From NCBI GenBank assembly GCA_021401465.1, contig JADDMT010000016.1, forward strand, positions 361,231 through 425,230: a stretch of DNA of 64,000 nucleotides. The letters are read 5' to 3'. Below are positions 1 to 8,005 of the stretch, one piece after another; position 1 is the first letter of the stretch, and the number at the start of each line of letters is the position of its first letter. The DNA is from Teratosphaeria epicoccoides. Taxonomy: Eukaryota; Ascomycota; Dothideomycetes; Mycosphaerellales; Teratosphaeriaceae. The position numbers were made by a program, and so were the translations under genes. The notes beneath the pieces were generated by a model. It made no database searches. It saw nothing but the letters and a program-made list of their open reading frames with translations, and had not been told where the DNA came from.

Positions 1-1655
1 AGAAACTCGACTGGCAGGTGGAATGGATCCAGTCGCCGGCTGATATCTCGAAAGCAGAAGTGAGTGCCATGCGCGCTATGGTCGAGGCCTCTGCTGATTG
101 CTGACAGATGTACGTGACCACGTAGAAGCTTATACTGCCCGGCGTAGGCCACTTCGGTCATTGCCTCACACAGTTTGCCAATGCCGGATATGTCGAGCCT
201 GTCAGAGCCCACATTGAGTCTGGAAAGCCGTTCATGGGCATTTGCGTTGGTCTGCAAGCGCTCTTCGAAGGCTCGACAGAGAGTCCATCTGTGTCCGGGC
301 TGGGCGTCATCAAAAGTCGACTGCAACGAATCAATGATAGCAACAAGAGTGTTCCTCACATTGGATGGAACTCCGCAGATACATCCTCGAAGGACGACGC
401 ATCGAAAGGCCAAAGCATCTATGGACTGAGACCTGACTCAAAATACTATTACGTCCACTCGTATGCGGTTCCGTACCGGGAAGGCGAGTTGGAGAGGGAA
501 GGCTGGCAAGTTGCGACTGCGCGGTATGGTGATGAAGAATTTGTTGGCGCTGTCGTCCGTGACAACGTATTAGCTACGCAGTTCCATCCCGAGAAGAGCG
601 GTGCCGCCGGTCTCCGGGTCATCAAGGCGTTCTTGGAAGGATCGAAGAGTCAGCCGCTGCCTGCTGATGTCGGCATTGCATCAACTAAGGAGGGTCTCAC
701 AAGACGAGTCATTGCCTGTCTAGATGTGCGAACCAATGATCGAGGCGATCTTGTTGTCACCAAAGGCGATCAATACGATGTACGGGAGAAGGGCGACAAA
801 TCAGTGCGGAACATGGGCAAGCCAGTCCAAAAAGCTCAACAGTACTACGAACAAGGCGCCGACGAGGTCACATTTTTAAACATAACTTCATTCAGAGACA
901 CACCTCTGAAAGATCTGCCAATGCTGGAAGTGCTCAGGCAGACTTCTGCAACAACTTTCGTCCCTCTGACAATAGGTGGCGGCATTCGCGACACACACGA
1001 CCCAGCGACCAACCGCGTAGTACCCGCACTCGAAGTTGCAACTCTATACTTCAGATCAGGTGCAGACAAAGTCTCGATCGGCTCTGATGCGGTCACAGCC
1101 GCTGAGCAGTATTACGCTGCTGATCGCCAGCTGAACGGGAAGACCGCTGTCGAAACCATCAGCGAGGCTTATGGTGCGCAGGCCGTCGTCGTCTCCGTCG
1201 ATCCTAAGCGTGTCTATGTCTCCAGTCCAGCCGAGACACACCATCACACAATCGAAACTTCACATCCCGGACCAGGTGGCGAAAAACACTGCTGGTACGC
1301 CTGCACGATCAAAGGCGGAAGAGAGACGCGAGACCTGGATGTCGTGCAATTGGTGCAAGCCGTGGAAGCCATGGGTGCAGGAGAGATACTGCTGAATTGT
1401 ATTGATAAAGATGGCACCAACTCAGGTTTCGACCTCGAACTCATTCACTCAGTCAAGGCCGCAGTCAAGATCCCGGTTATTGCGAGCAGCGGAGCAGGCA
1501 ATGCGAACCACTTCGCCGAGGTGTTCGAGAAGACCAACGTCGATGCTGCGTTGGGAGCGGGCATGTTCCACAGGGGAGAGTGGACGGTCAAGCAAGTCAA
1601 GGAGGAGCTGAAAAAGCAAGGATTGATGGTGAGGAAGTCTGAGCAGGAGATCTGA
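1..1655 (+). CDS. HIS7: HIS7, imidazole glycerol phosphate synthase (glutaminase-cyclase fusion), 5' partial
   Basis: Bifunctional enzyme of histidine biosynthesis: the N-terminal class I glutamine amidotransferase releases ammonia, which the C-terminal (beta/alpha)8 cyclase uses to convert PRFAR into imidazole glycerol phosphate and AICAR. The visible gene is join(1..59,126..1655). The intron has donor GTGAGT at 60, a CTGAC branch site and acceptor TAG at 123-125, and splicing restores the family motif KLILPGVGHFG. The amidotransferase nucleophile Cys lies in GICVGLQAL (codon 243-245) and the His/Glu pair in QFHPEKSG (near 585). Cyclase motifs are ACLDVR and the Asp of LLNCIDKDGTNSGFD. About 528 residues are visible; fungal proteins are about 550, so roughly 25 N-terminal residues lie outside the window. 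It ends in TGA with no internal stops, unlike the sequence beyond 4.9 kb. An ATG at 234 lies inside the amidotransferase domain and is not the start. Confidence 0.96.
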
Positions 1656-2447
1656 CATGTGATCGGTCATTGTAATGGAGCCGCTGTGAATACCGCAAGT
1701 GCGGTCTGTTGTGTTGAGATAGCGCGCGCGCATCTTTGTTGCCTCGTATTCCTGCACTTCATGAAAATAACTGTGCGACGACGGCAGCGCGTGAGGCTGC
1801 ATTTAATCCCAGCTCCTGAGACTGTCGACTTGACTGCGATGGTGACTTCGGCTACGATTACTCCGTATGAACGAGTGCTGTTGACTTGTCGGATCTCTGC
1901 CTGAGGCAATCTCTCACACTCTGCTCTGTCCATCGGTGATTTTCCCTGTGGGCACTCCAGTTGTGCCTGCCATGGCTCTAGTCATCAATTGTCGCAGCGA
2001 GTTTGGAAAGCAGGCCCATTCCTTGAGCCGGATCTGAGCGGAAAGCGTGACGACACCAAACCAAGCCCGGAAGTCAAGACCCAAGAGAAACAGCACCACG
2101 TAAATCACTTGGTCGCCAAGCTTGGCGGACCAGCCTAAGCCCGGAAGTCAAGACCCAAGAGAAAAAGCACAACGTAAATCACTTGGTCGCGAAGGGGCGG
2201 ATCTGGTCATAAAGCGTGGCGGACCAGATGAAGTCCGGAAGTCAAGACTCAAGAGAAACAGCACTAGGCAAACCACTTGGTCGCCGTGGCATACCTGCCA
2301 GGATATTATTGTGTCAGCTCAGAGCAGCTCCTCTGCAAGAACCACAAATAGATGCCCGTTCCCGCCCCCTTCACTTTTGTATCATCCCACACATCTCGAC
2401 CACGACCATAGCTCGCCTTCCGGAAACGAACCCAGTACCTCAAGAAG
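1656..2447. other. Intergenic region between HIS7 and the secreted-protein gene
   Basis: About 790 bp without a supportable gene. It contains the degenerate tandem repeat at 2030-2290 and then a pyrimidine-rich stretch (2350-2400) that is the likely promoter and 5' leader of the next gene. Short open frames here have no recognisable protein features. Base composition resembles the flanking genes and I see no RIP-type decay. Confidence 0.6.
2030..2290. repeat. Degenerate three-copy tandem repeat
   Basis: Three copies of a unit that starts CCGGAAGTCAAGAC and ends ACTTGGTCGC begin near 2066, 2140 and 2234, so the spacings are about 74 and 94 nt. The extra 20 nt in the longer spacing (ATCTGGTCATAAAGCGTGG-like) is also present in diverged form before copy 1. 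The differences are scattered substitutions, not mainly C-to-T or G-to-A. Function unknown. Confidence 0.8.
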
Positions 2448-2816
2448 ATGAAGACTATTGCCATTCTCTCAGCACTCTTGTCTGCTGTGCCCGCAGGCCT
2501 TAGCGCTGGATCCTGTGAAGAAGTCTCGCAGACCTTCATCGGACCCAAAGGCTGCAAAGTCGAGAAACCTTACGCATGGGGCGTACGTTCGTATCAGTTG
2601 AAACAAGGAAAAGTAAAGTTCTGTACTAATGGTGGCGCCCGGCACAGTGCGTCGGCGATTACAACTTCACGTTCACGGATTGCAATCTGTTGAACTTCAT
2701 AAATCCCACCTATTATTATTGCGTATGTTTGCTGTCACTCTGCTTGAGTGAGATAGAGATATGCTTGCTGACGCTGATGGGTTTAGTGCCCGTTTGGAAG
2801 TTACATTCGTCCATAG
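2448..2816 (+). CDS. Small secreted cysteine-rich protein (effector-like candidate)
   Basis: Predicted as join(2448..2582,2648..2722,2787..2816), 79 residues, stop TAG at 2814. Intron 1 (65 nt) has donor GTACGT, a TACTAAT branch-like site and acceptor CAG at 2645-2647. Intron 2 (64 nt) has donor GTATGT, branch TGCTGACG and acceptor TAG at 2784-2786. Without splicing the frame reads through cysteine-poor sequence, so the spliced model is preferred. Residues 1-20 form a signal peptide (MKTI start, hydrophobic core, small residues before the cleavage site). The mature peptide has cysteines at 23, 36, 46, 57, 70 and 71, allowing three disulfides, and is rich in Tyr and Phe near its end. I do not recognise a family. 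Size, export signal and the nearby transposon island fit an effector-like protein, but an ordinary small secreted protein is equally possible. The last exon is the least certain. Confidence 0.68.
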
Positions 2817-3539
2817 CACCACGAGGATGAATACCCAGCAGGTGGTACGATGTGCCTGAGCCAATCGATGCAGTCTTTAGCCCGGGTCGAGCGGGAACAA
2901 TCATCACCTCGTCTCGCCTGTTGAGAGTGCAATTTCTGTCACTTCCTTTCAGATTACCTGGCCAAGCTAGAATTAACTGCGTGATCTTTCGTGTACCCCC
3001 GGACGCGATCGGCCTCCCTGCTTGTCCGCCCTCCGGCCAGCTTTATGCTTCGCTGACTGCTATCAGGTGTATATGACCTCTGAGAGCAGCGACGATATGA
3101 AGATCAGTGGTGTCGTCAATCAATCGATCGGTTGGTTAGCTGATGTGATCAAGTGCTCGTTGATGTGAGGGACTGCTTTGTTGATACTTACCCGACGTGA
3201 TGTTACTCTACCTCAGATCACTCAATGTGTACTGAACTTCATGCATCAAATGCTGACTTGAGCTGTCCACTGATTGGTCGATCTTTTGGTTGATAGAGCG
3301 TCTGTATCCTATTGATGCGCATACACCGTTGCACCTGCAGATGTAGATGGGCTCTGAGGCAGCGATGACGACATAAGCCCTTGCACAACAAATCACAAGG
3401 TATACAAGCAGAATCCTCCACATATTCCAATCAGCAAGATCGATCACTTTCAGATAGAGCCGGACCTCGCAACGGAACCATCTATCCGGACCTCGACAGC
3501 AGCCCCGCACAGACCATCCTGATCTTTTCATCCGCAAAA
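2817..3539. other. Intergenic region upstream of the kelch gene
   Basis: About 720 bp with no coding region I can support. The open frame of the kelch gene extends upstream to 3381, but that part reads as low-information sequence and lacks kelch features. It is interpreted as promoter and 5' leader. No transposon-like or RIP-type sequence is visible. Confidence 0.55.
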
Positions 3540-4832
3540 ATGGCTGTGGAAGCAGCTGGCATAGCTTGGGCCGCGGAGGAAGTCGTGTCTACGACAGTGC
3601 AAGTAGGCTTTGGCGCATACATGGTGTCGAAACCCACGATGCCATTGAAGGCCAATTTTCATCAGATTGCCACCTCGTCAGACGACGCGACCAGGCTTGC
3701 CCTGTCGCGAGCCGATCACACGCTCTCTATCGTCAAGGAAAAAGCTTATCTTTTCGGCGGACAGACAGCGGCAGGCAAACTGGCCAGCAATGAAATTCAC
3801 GTGGTCAATCTATCTCCAGGAAAGAAGACGGAATCGGAGTACTCTGTCATACCTGCCGTGGCTGATGTCGGGAGCACGAAGGTTCCAGCCGCCAGGCGAA
3901 AACACGCCGCATGTTCTTTCAATATCTGTGTTGCTGTATATTCCGGGCTTGGCGAGGACGACAAAGTCATTGATGAGGCATCCAATGTTTGGCTCTTCAA
4001 TACTGACAAAAGTGCTTGGGAAGTACTGACACCCAAGAATCCGGGGCCCGGTCCCAGGAGCAGTGCAAGATTATTCGACTACAACAACAATTTATTGCTG
4101 TACGGTGGCGAGAACGCAGATGGCAAGCCACTGAAAGACGTCTGGCTCTACAGCTATGTCGAGCGAACATGGACGCAGCTTCCGGAAGCTCCAGTGGCGA
4201 CCACCAGCGCTGCAGCGATCAATGGTTGGTTGCACCTCATCTCAGGATCCGACAGCATGAGCGGCGACCTGCATCTGTTGCCCATCACGCCCATCCAGGG
4301 CGAGGAGCAGAAGTGGCACATCATCGCGTTCCCGACGAATCCTCTCACACCGGGCCCTCGTCCAAGAGCAGGCGCGGGCCTGATACCCATCACTACCGGA
4401 TACGGAAGGCACTACCTGCTGTACTTGTTTGGGGCGCGTAAGGGCACGGTAACTACCGCTCACTCCGAAACGGAGCCGCCGAAAGTCGAGGAAGAAGGCT
4501 CTCAGCTACCACAGTACTGGAGTGACATCTGGACGTATCAGTTACCATCTGCTGAAGTCAAGCCATCGAGCATCACCGACTCCATTAAGCCTGCGAAGAT
4601 CAAAGACTCGATCCGTTCGGCTTTTGGTGTTAGCACTGGCGGTCACAGCTGGAGCGAGGTGGAGGTGTTGCCGCCAACAGATATGGAGGCAACCGCTGGG
4701 AAGGTGCATCCGGGTCCAAGAGGCTTCTTCGGATACGATGTCGCCAAGGATGGCAAGAGCGTGGTAGTCTGGGGGGGCATTAACGCTAAAGGGGACAAAG
4801 AGGGCGACGGCTGGATTATAAGGCTAAGTTAA
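3540..4832 (+). CDS. Kelch-repeat beta-propeller protein
   Basis: Intronless, 430 residues, ending in TAA. The ATG at 3540 has an A at -3 (GCAAAAATGG) and begins just where the propeller-like sequence starts; an in-frame upstream extension to 3381 is poor in features. Kelch blades are recognised by repeated hydrophobic-GG signatures followed by a conserved Trp: AYLFGGQTA near residue 70, NLLLYGGENADG near 184 followed by DVWLYSY and WTQLP, a degenerate YLLYLFGARKG near 290, and SVVVWGGINAKG near 410 closing the protein with GWIIRLS. No signal peptide or membrane segment is seen, so it is probably intracellular. Kelch propellers are usually protein-interaction platforms; the partner and any enzymatic activity are unknown. 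It is the last intact host gene before the transposon island, about 100 bp from the first repetitive sequence. Confidence 0.85.
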   Translation: MAVEAAGIAWAAEEVVSTTVQVGFGAYMVSKPTMPLKANFHQIATSSDDATRLALSRADHTLSIVKEKAYLFGGQTAAGKLASNEIHVVNLSPGKKTESEYSVIPAVADVGSTKVPAARRKHAACSFNICVAVYSGLGEDDKVIDEASNVWLFNTDKSAWEVLTPKNPGPGPRSSARLFDYNNNLLLYGGENADGKPLKDVWLYSYVERTWTQLPEAPVATTSAAAINGWLHLISGSDSMSGDLHLLPITPIQGEEQKWHIIAFPTNPLTPGPRPRAGAGLIPITTGYGRHYLLYLFGARKGTVTTAHSETEPPKVEEEGSQLPQYWSDIWTYQLPSAEVKPSSITDSIKPAKIKDSIRSAFGVSTGGHSWSEVEVLPPTDMEATAGKVHPGPRGFFGYDVAKDGKSVVVWGGINAKGDKEGDGWIIRLS

Positions 4833-5192
4833 GAGAAGTTCACGATCGATATGAATTAATTGTGACATTTGCATGATCTGAACAGAGACTAGGCCGATAC
4901 TTTTCTAAAGCGAAGGACTGTCATCTTCCTTGTCTAGACAGGTCGTCGTAATAAGCGTTATAGTAAGACTATATAGTATACCTATAAAGCTAAGACTACT
5001 TATAGCTTTACTACCTAAAGCATAGCTTGTAATCTAGTTATATAATAATCTTCTAAGCTTTTTTAAAGTACGTAAAGTTATATTCTAGGATATATGTAAT
5101 ACAATTAATACTATTAGGAGGTATTAGAGCCAAACATACTCTAAGATACTATCCTTAGTATGCTACAGACCCTGTCTATTATAATAGGAGTC
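4833..5192. other. Gene-to-island transition and degenerate AT-rich sequence
   Basis: The first ~100 bp after the kelch stop look like a normal 3' flank. From about 4930 the sequence turns into runs of TAxTA and CTAG words with stops in all frames, the appearance of RIP-mutated DNA. No coding domain can be read. It is probably the decayed edge of older insertions. Confidence 0.6.
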
Positions 5193-5272
5193 CCTGTTAA
5201 ATTAAGGTCTTATACAGGTAATAGATTTACGCATAGGAAGTAGCTATAGAAGGAATGTATTATTGTTATAGT
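5193..5272 (-). repeat. Copia LTR fragment
   Basis: Starts TGTTAAATTAA and carries the segment ATAGATTTACGCATAGGAAG, nearly the same as the copia LTR at 37207-37463 and in the same orientation, with C/T and G/A differences. Only about 80 bp are alignable. It is a truncated LTR with no internal region attached. Confidence 0.7.
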
Positions 5273-5309
5273 TTAGAGTACTATTACCTGAATCCTAACA
5301 TGTAAATAG

Positions 5310-5557
5310 AAGAGAGGATCTATTACATGTTATTAGAGATCTGTTATATGTAAACAGATTCCTTAAGAGTCTGTTGCCTATGCTATAGACACCTAGATCT
5401 GTAGGGTTAGTTATTATAAGAGTCATAGATTAGAACACTATAGCATGAGTCATAACACATACACAGGGAAAGGATCTATTACATAAGGACAGATACCTAG
5501 ATCTGTAGGGTTAGTCTACAGATCTACAGACATAAGTCTAAAGGGTCTGTTAATAGA
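5310..5557. repeat. Degenerate T1-type LTR remnants
   Basis: Two partial segments (about 5310-5420 and 5430-5557) contain the T1 LTR words GGATCTATTACAT, TAGATCTGTAGGGTTAGT and GGGTCTGTTAATAGA, but neither has both LTR ends. The second stops abruptly where the T1-A 5' LTR begins at 5558. They are older, RIP-eroded T1 LTR pieces. Confidence 0.65.
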
Positions 5558-5682
5558 TGTCATGAGTGTCAGGAGTACTGTCCGGAGTACTGTAGGATAC
5601 AGGATCATGTAGGTCCTAAGTGCTATGAGTCATAGTACCGTCATGGGAGTACTATGAGTCATAGGCATAGTCATGGAAGAAA

Positions 5683-5843
5683 GGATCTGTCACGTAAGGA
5701 CAGATCCCCGGATCTGTAGGGTTAGTCTACAGATCCATAGGCTTGCAAGGAAGAAGGGATCTGTCATGTGATAACAGACCCTTAGATCTATAGGGTTAGT
5801 CTACAGATCTACAGACACGGATCTGTCGGGTCTGTCGACAGAT
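5683..5843. promoter_or_regulatory. Cluster of GATCTGT inverted repeats in T1 U3
   Basis: Successive hairpin-like pairs: GGATCTGT (5683) with ACAGATCC (5700), GGATCTGTAG (5710) with CTACAGATCC (5727), AGATCTATAG (5784) with CTACAGATCT (5801), and GATCTGTC (5820) with GACAGATC (5836). A direct repeat CGG-N6-CGG lies at 5818-5829. The cluster sits upstream of the TATA box and occurs in every T1 LTR in the window. It may be a protein-binding array or may act through DNA structure; the binder is unknown. Confidence 0.7.
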
Positions 5844-5871
5844 CTAACAGAGCTGCTCTGTCGCTCTCTAG

Positions 5872-5918
5872 TATATAGGGATGGCTTTAGGACAGGCAGT
5901 TAGGAGCTTCGTGCTTAA
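5872..5918 (+). promoter_or_regulatory. T1 LTR TATA box and putative transcript start with self-primer
   Basis: TATATA at 5872 is followed exactly 39 nt later by GTGCTTAA (5911-5918), which pairs with TTGAGCAC at 6050-6057 just inside the 5' LTR, with one G-U pair. T1-D repeats the spacing (TATATA 50851, GTGCTTAG 50890). The position fits a transcript whose first bases act as the reverse-transcription primer. Confidence 0.6.
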
Positions 5919-6049
5919 TCTCAATTTAATCCTCTCTTGCTTAGAGGAGAGTCAGTTACAAGGTCAACTGCTATTGTCGATATTCTTCACAGCTCCCGAG
6001 TCTAACACCTGGTTACCTTCCTGCTATTAGCACCTACCCTTATGACATT

Positions 6050-6057
6050 TTGAGCAC
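6050..6057 (+). other. T1-A putative self-priming primer-binding site
   Basis: TTGAGCAC begins 3 nt after the LTR end and is complementary to the segment at 5911-5918. No TGG-initial site complementary to a tRNA 3' end is seen next to the LTR. Equivalent sites lie in T1-B, T1-C and T1-D. Confidence 0.55.
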
Positions 6058-6106
6058 CACTTCTAGGGAAGCATCAGGAGACTTAGCGAGCGCTTGACAT
6101 ACGCCT

Positions 6107-8005
6107 ATGTCAAGTAGTTCTTCAACTGTCAGTTTAAGCTCTAGCGACAGTCAACCGACACCACGAGAACAAGTTGCCGCTATACCTCAAATCACGTAGT
6201 AGCTCGAATCCATTCACCTTAGCGAGATGGCTCTAGCATCCGTCGCAGGTTCAACTACCGGGAATGGACACGGCAACAACGGCTTCAAGATGGGAAGCCC
6301 TACAGAGTTCATAGGACAACGATCTCAAGTCGAGATGTTTATCCTATAATGCTAGTTAGCATTTAACGTGGATACGGAACGGTTTACGACACATCATAAG
6401 CGAATGATGTACATTGTCTCTTACCTGAAGGGACCGGCGTTCGAGTTTATCTAGCCTCATCTAACGGATTATCTGGATCACGTCAGTAGCGCCGAAGCTA
6501 GGAAGACGACGACTAGGGAGATTCTTAACTTAGACAAGTCTTTGTTTAAGGCATTACGCGAAGCGTTCGGGCTTAGTAATGAGCAACAAGAGGCCGAAAG
6601 AGCTCTCCTAGGAATCTAGCAGAAGGGTTCCGCCACGAAGTACCGCGCGGACTTTCAGACCCTCTCTGCTCGAGTCGACTAGAATGATAACGCTTTAGCC
6701 GCTCAGTTCTACTAGGGACTGAAGGAGACGGTTAAAGATGAAATTGCCCGAGGAGATCGGCTAACGACATTCAAGGAAATGAGCGATCTCGCGATTAGAA
6801 TCGATAATCGCATCTAGGAACGACAGCAAGAACGACAACATGGAAATCGCAAGCCGGCGCAGGCTAACCATAAGGTCTAACGATTGGCACCGAAATGGCG
6901 AAGCGATTACTACAGTCTCTAACCTATGGAGTTAGATGCGACTAAGGGGCGTCCGAGGAATGGACCCCAAGGAAAGCCGCGGAAGGGCTCTCCTCCCTAG
7001 AATGGTCTGAAGAAGCCATTCGACAAGAGTAATCTCGAGTGCCACAACTGCGGAAAGAAAGGACACTTTTCCCGCGAATGTTTTGCTAAGAAGCAACGAC
7101 AAGAGCTGCCTAGGATAGAGCAGGCTCGCGCGACAACGACGGCACCTAAGCAAAAGGTCGCCGCTACTCGAGAACCGGACCATGCCGCACTTACTTGGAC
7201 TGCGTGCTACGACGACGATTGTCGAATTCACAAGAGTGATAAAGATGGTTCCGGATGGTACCCTAGCCGAAACAAGGCATAGTCGATCTGTGCGCTAAGG
7301 GGTACACCTTCTAGTACAACAGTCCTGAGAGAACAGGAACTAGAAGAAGAAGAAGAAGGTTCGGACGACAACTACGAGCTTGTCGAAGCCGTCATTCCTG
7401 ATTCCGAGGAAGACGAGAGCATAGAGCGATAGGCCATGCCGCTACATGACATCGGACTCGACATTATCCGGATCATACAGAACTAGTAGGCTCAGGCTTG
7501 CCCATGGATTAATGGAGTACAACACGTCGACTAGCTTCAGTATGACGAACTAGCCGACCGTATGCGACGACACCTAAGGAGACTACTAGTCGTAGCTTAA
7601 CCTCACGCGCATCAGAAAGTTGTCCAAGAAATTGTACCGTTCGGGGTAGAGTTCACGCCCTAGGGAGGCTACCTAACCCACGAAGGTATTCAGATTCCAC
7701 GAGCGCTACGACTCCGAGTCTATCATTTAAAGATGGAGTACGCAAGGAACGCGCAGGAACAGCGAGGCCAAGAACGCGAACGATCTCTTAGGCCAGAAAA
7801 CGGTAACGCTTACAGAAGAAGCCGAGACCGCACGATCCCTGAACTAGTCCGTGAAGACAGTTATTCGGGAAACGACGAGGTCCGCCGAAATTAGACCCAC
7901 GGACGGACTAGACAGGGCTGCAACGATGTGCCGCGATCGGCGCCAGATACGCGAACAACCTTAGAGTATAGTTGCACATCGACGAGACGCCAGCTAGGGC
8001 CTTAA
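6107..8005 (+). pseudogene. T1-A gag (RIP-inactivated)
   Basis: The frame from the ATG at 6107 gives an N-terminus rich in Ser, then a helical capsid-like region, a basic stretch and a CCHC zinc knuckle at 7040-7081 (CHNCGKKGHFSREC, CX2CX4HX4C) typical of retroelement nucleocapsid. After the knuckle comes an acidic segment (EEEEEGSDD, near 7340). The frame ends at TAA 8003. Internal stops are mostly TAG at expected Gln or Trp codons. The gag frame overlaps the start of pol, and the slippery heptamer at 7867 lies in the overlap. Confidence 0.87.
7867..7908 (+). promoter_or_regulatory. Putative -1 ribosomal frameshift site between T1 gag and pol
   Basis: GGGAAAC at 7867-7873 is phased as G GGA AAC in the gag frame, the canonical X XXY YYZ arrangement. 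Six nt downstream, GTCCG (7880-7884) can pair with CGGAC (7904-7908) to form a stem. After a -1 slip the frame reads into the protease, with only TAG codons of the RIP type in between. The heptamer is kept in T1-B (30958-30964, minus) and T1-D (52840-52846); T1-C has AGGAAAC. Confidence 0.65.

Larger units (their letters stand above)
5558..6047 (+). repeat. T1-A 5' LTR
   Basis: 490 bp, TGTCATGAG...CCCTTATGACA. U3 holds a run of GATCTGT-based inverted repeats (5683-5843), a TATATA box at 5872-5877, and the GTGCTTAA self-primer at 5911-5918. It matches the 3' LTR over its whole length; nearly all differences are transitions, so LTR divergence cannot be used for dating. Confidence 0.93.

Noticed and set aside
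3381..3539. N-terminal extension of the kelch protein
   Set aside because: The frame is open, but the sequence has no kelch or signal features and the ATG at 3540 has the better context; kept as leader.
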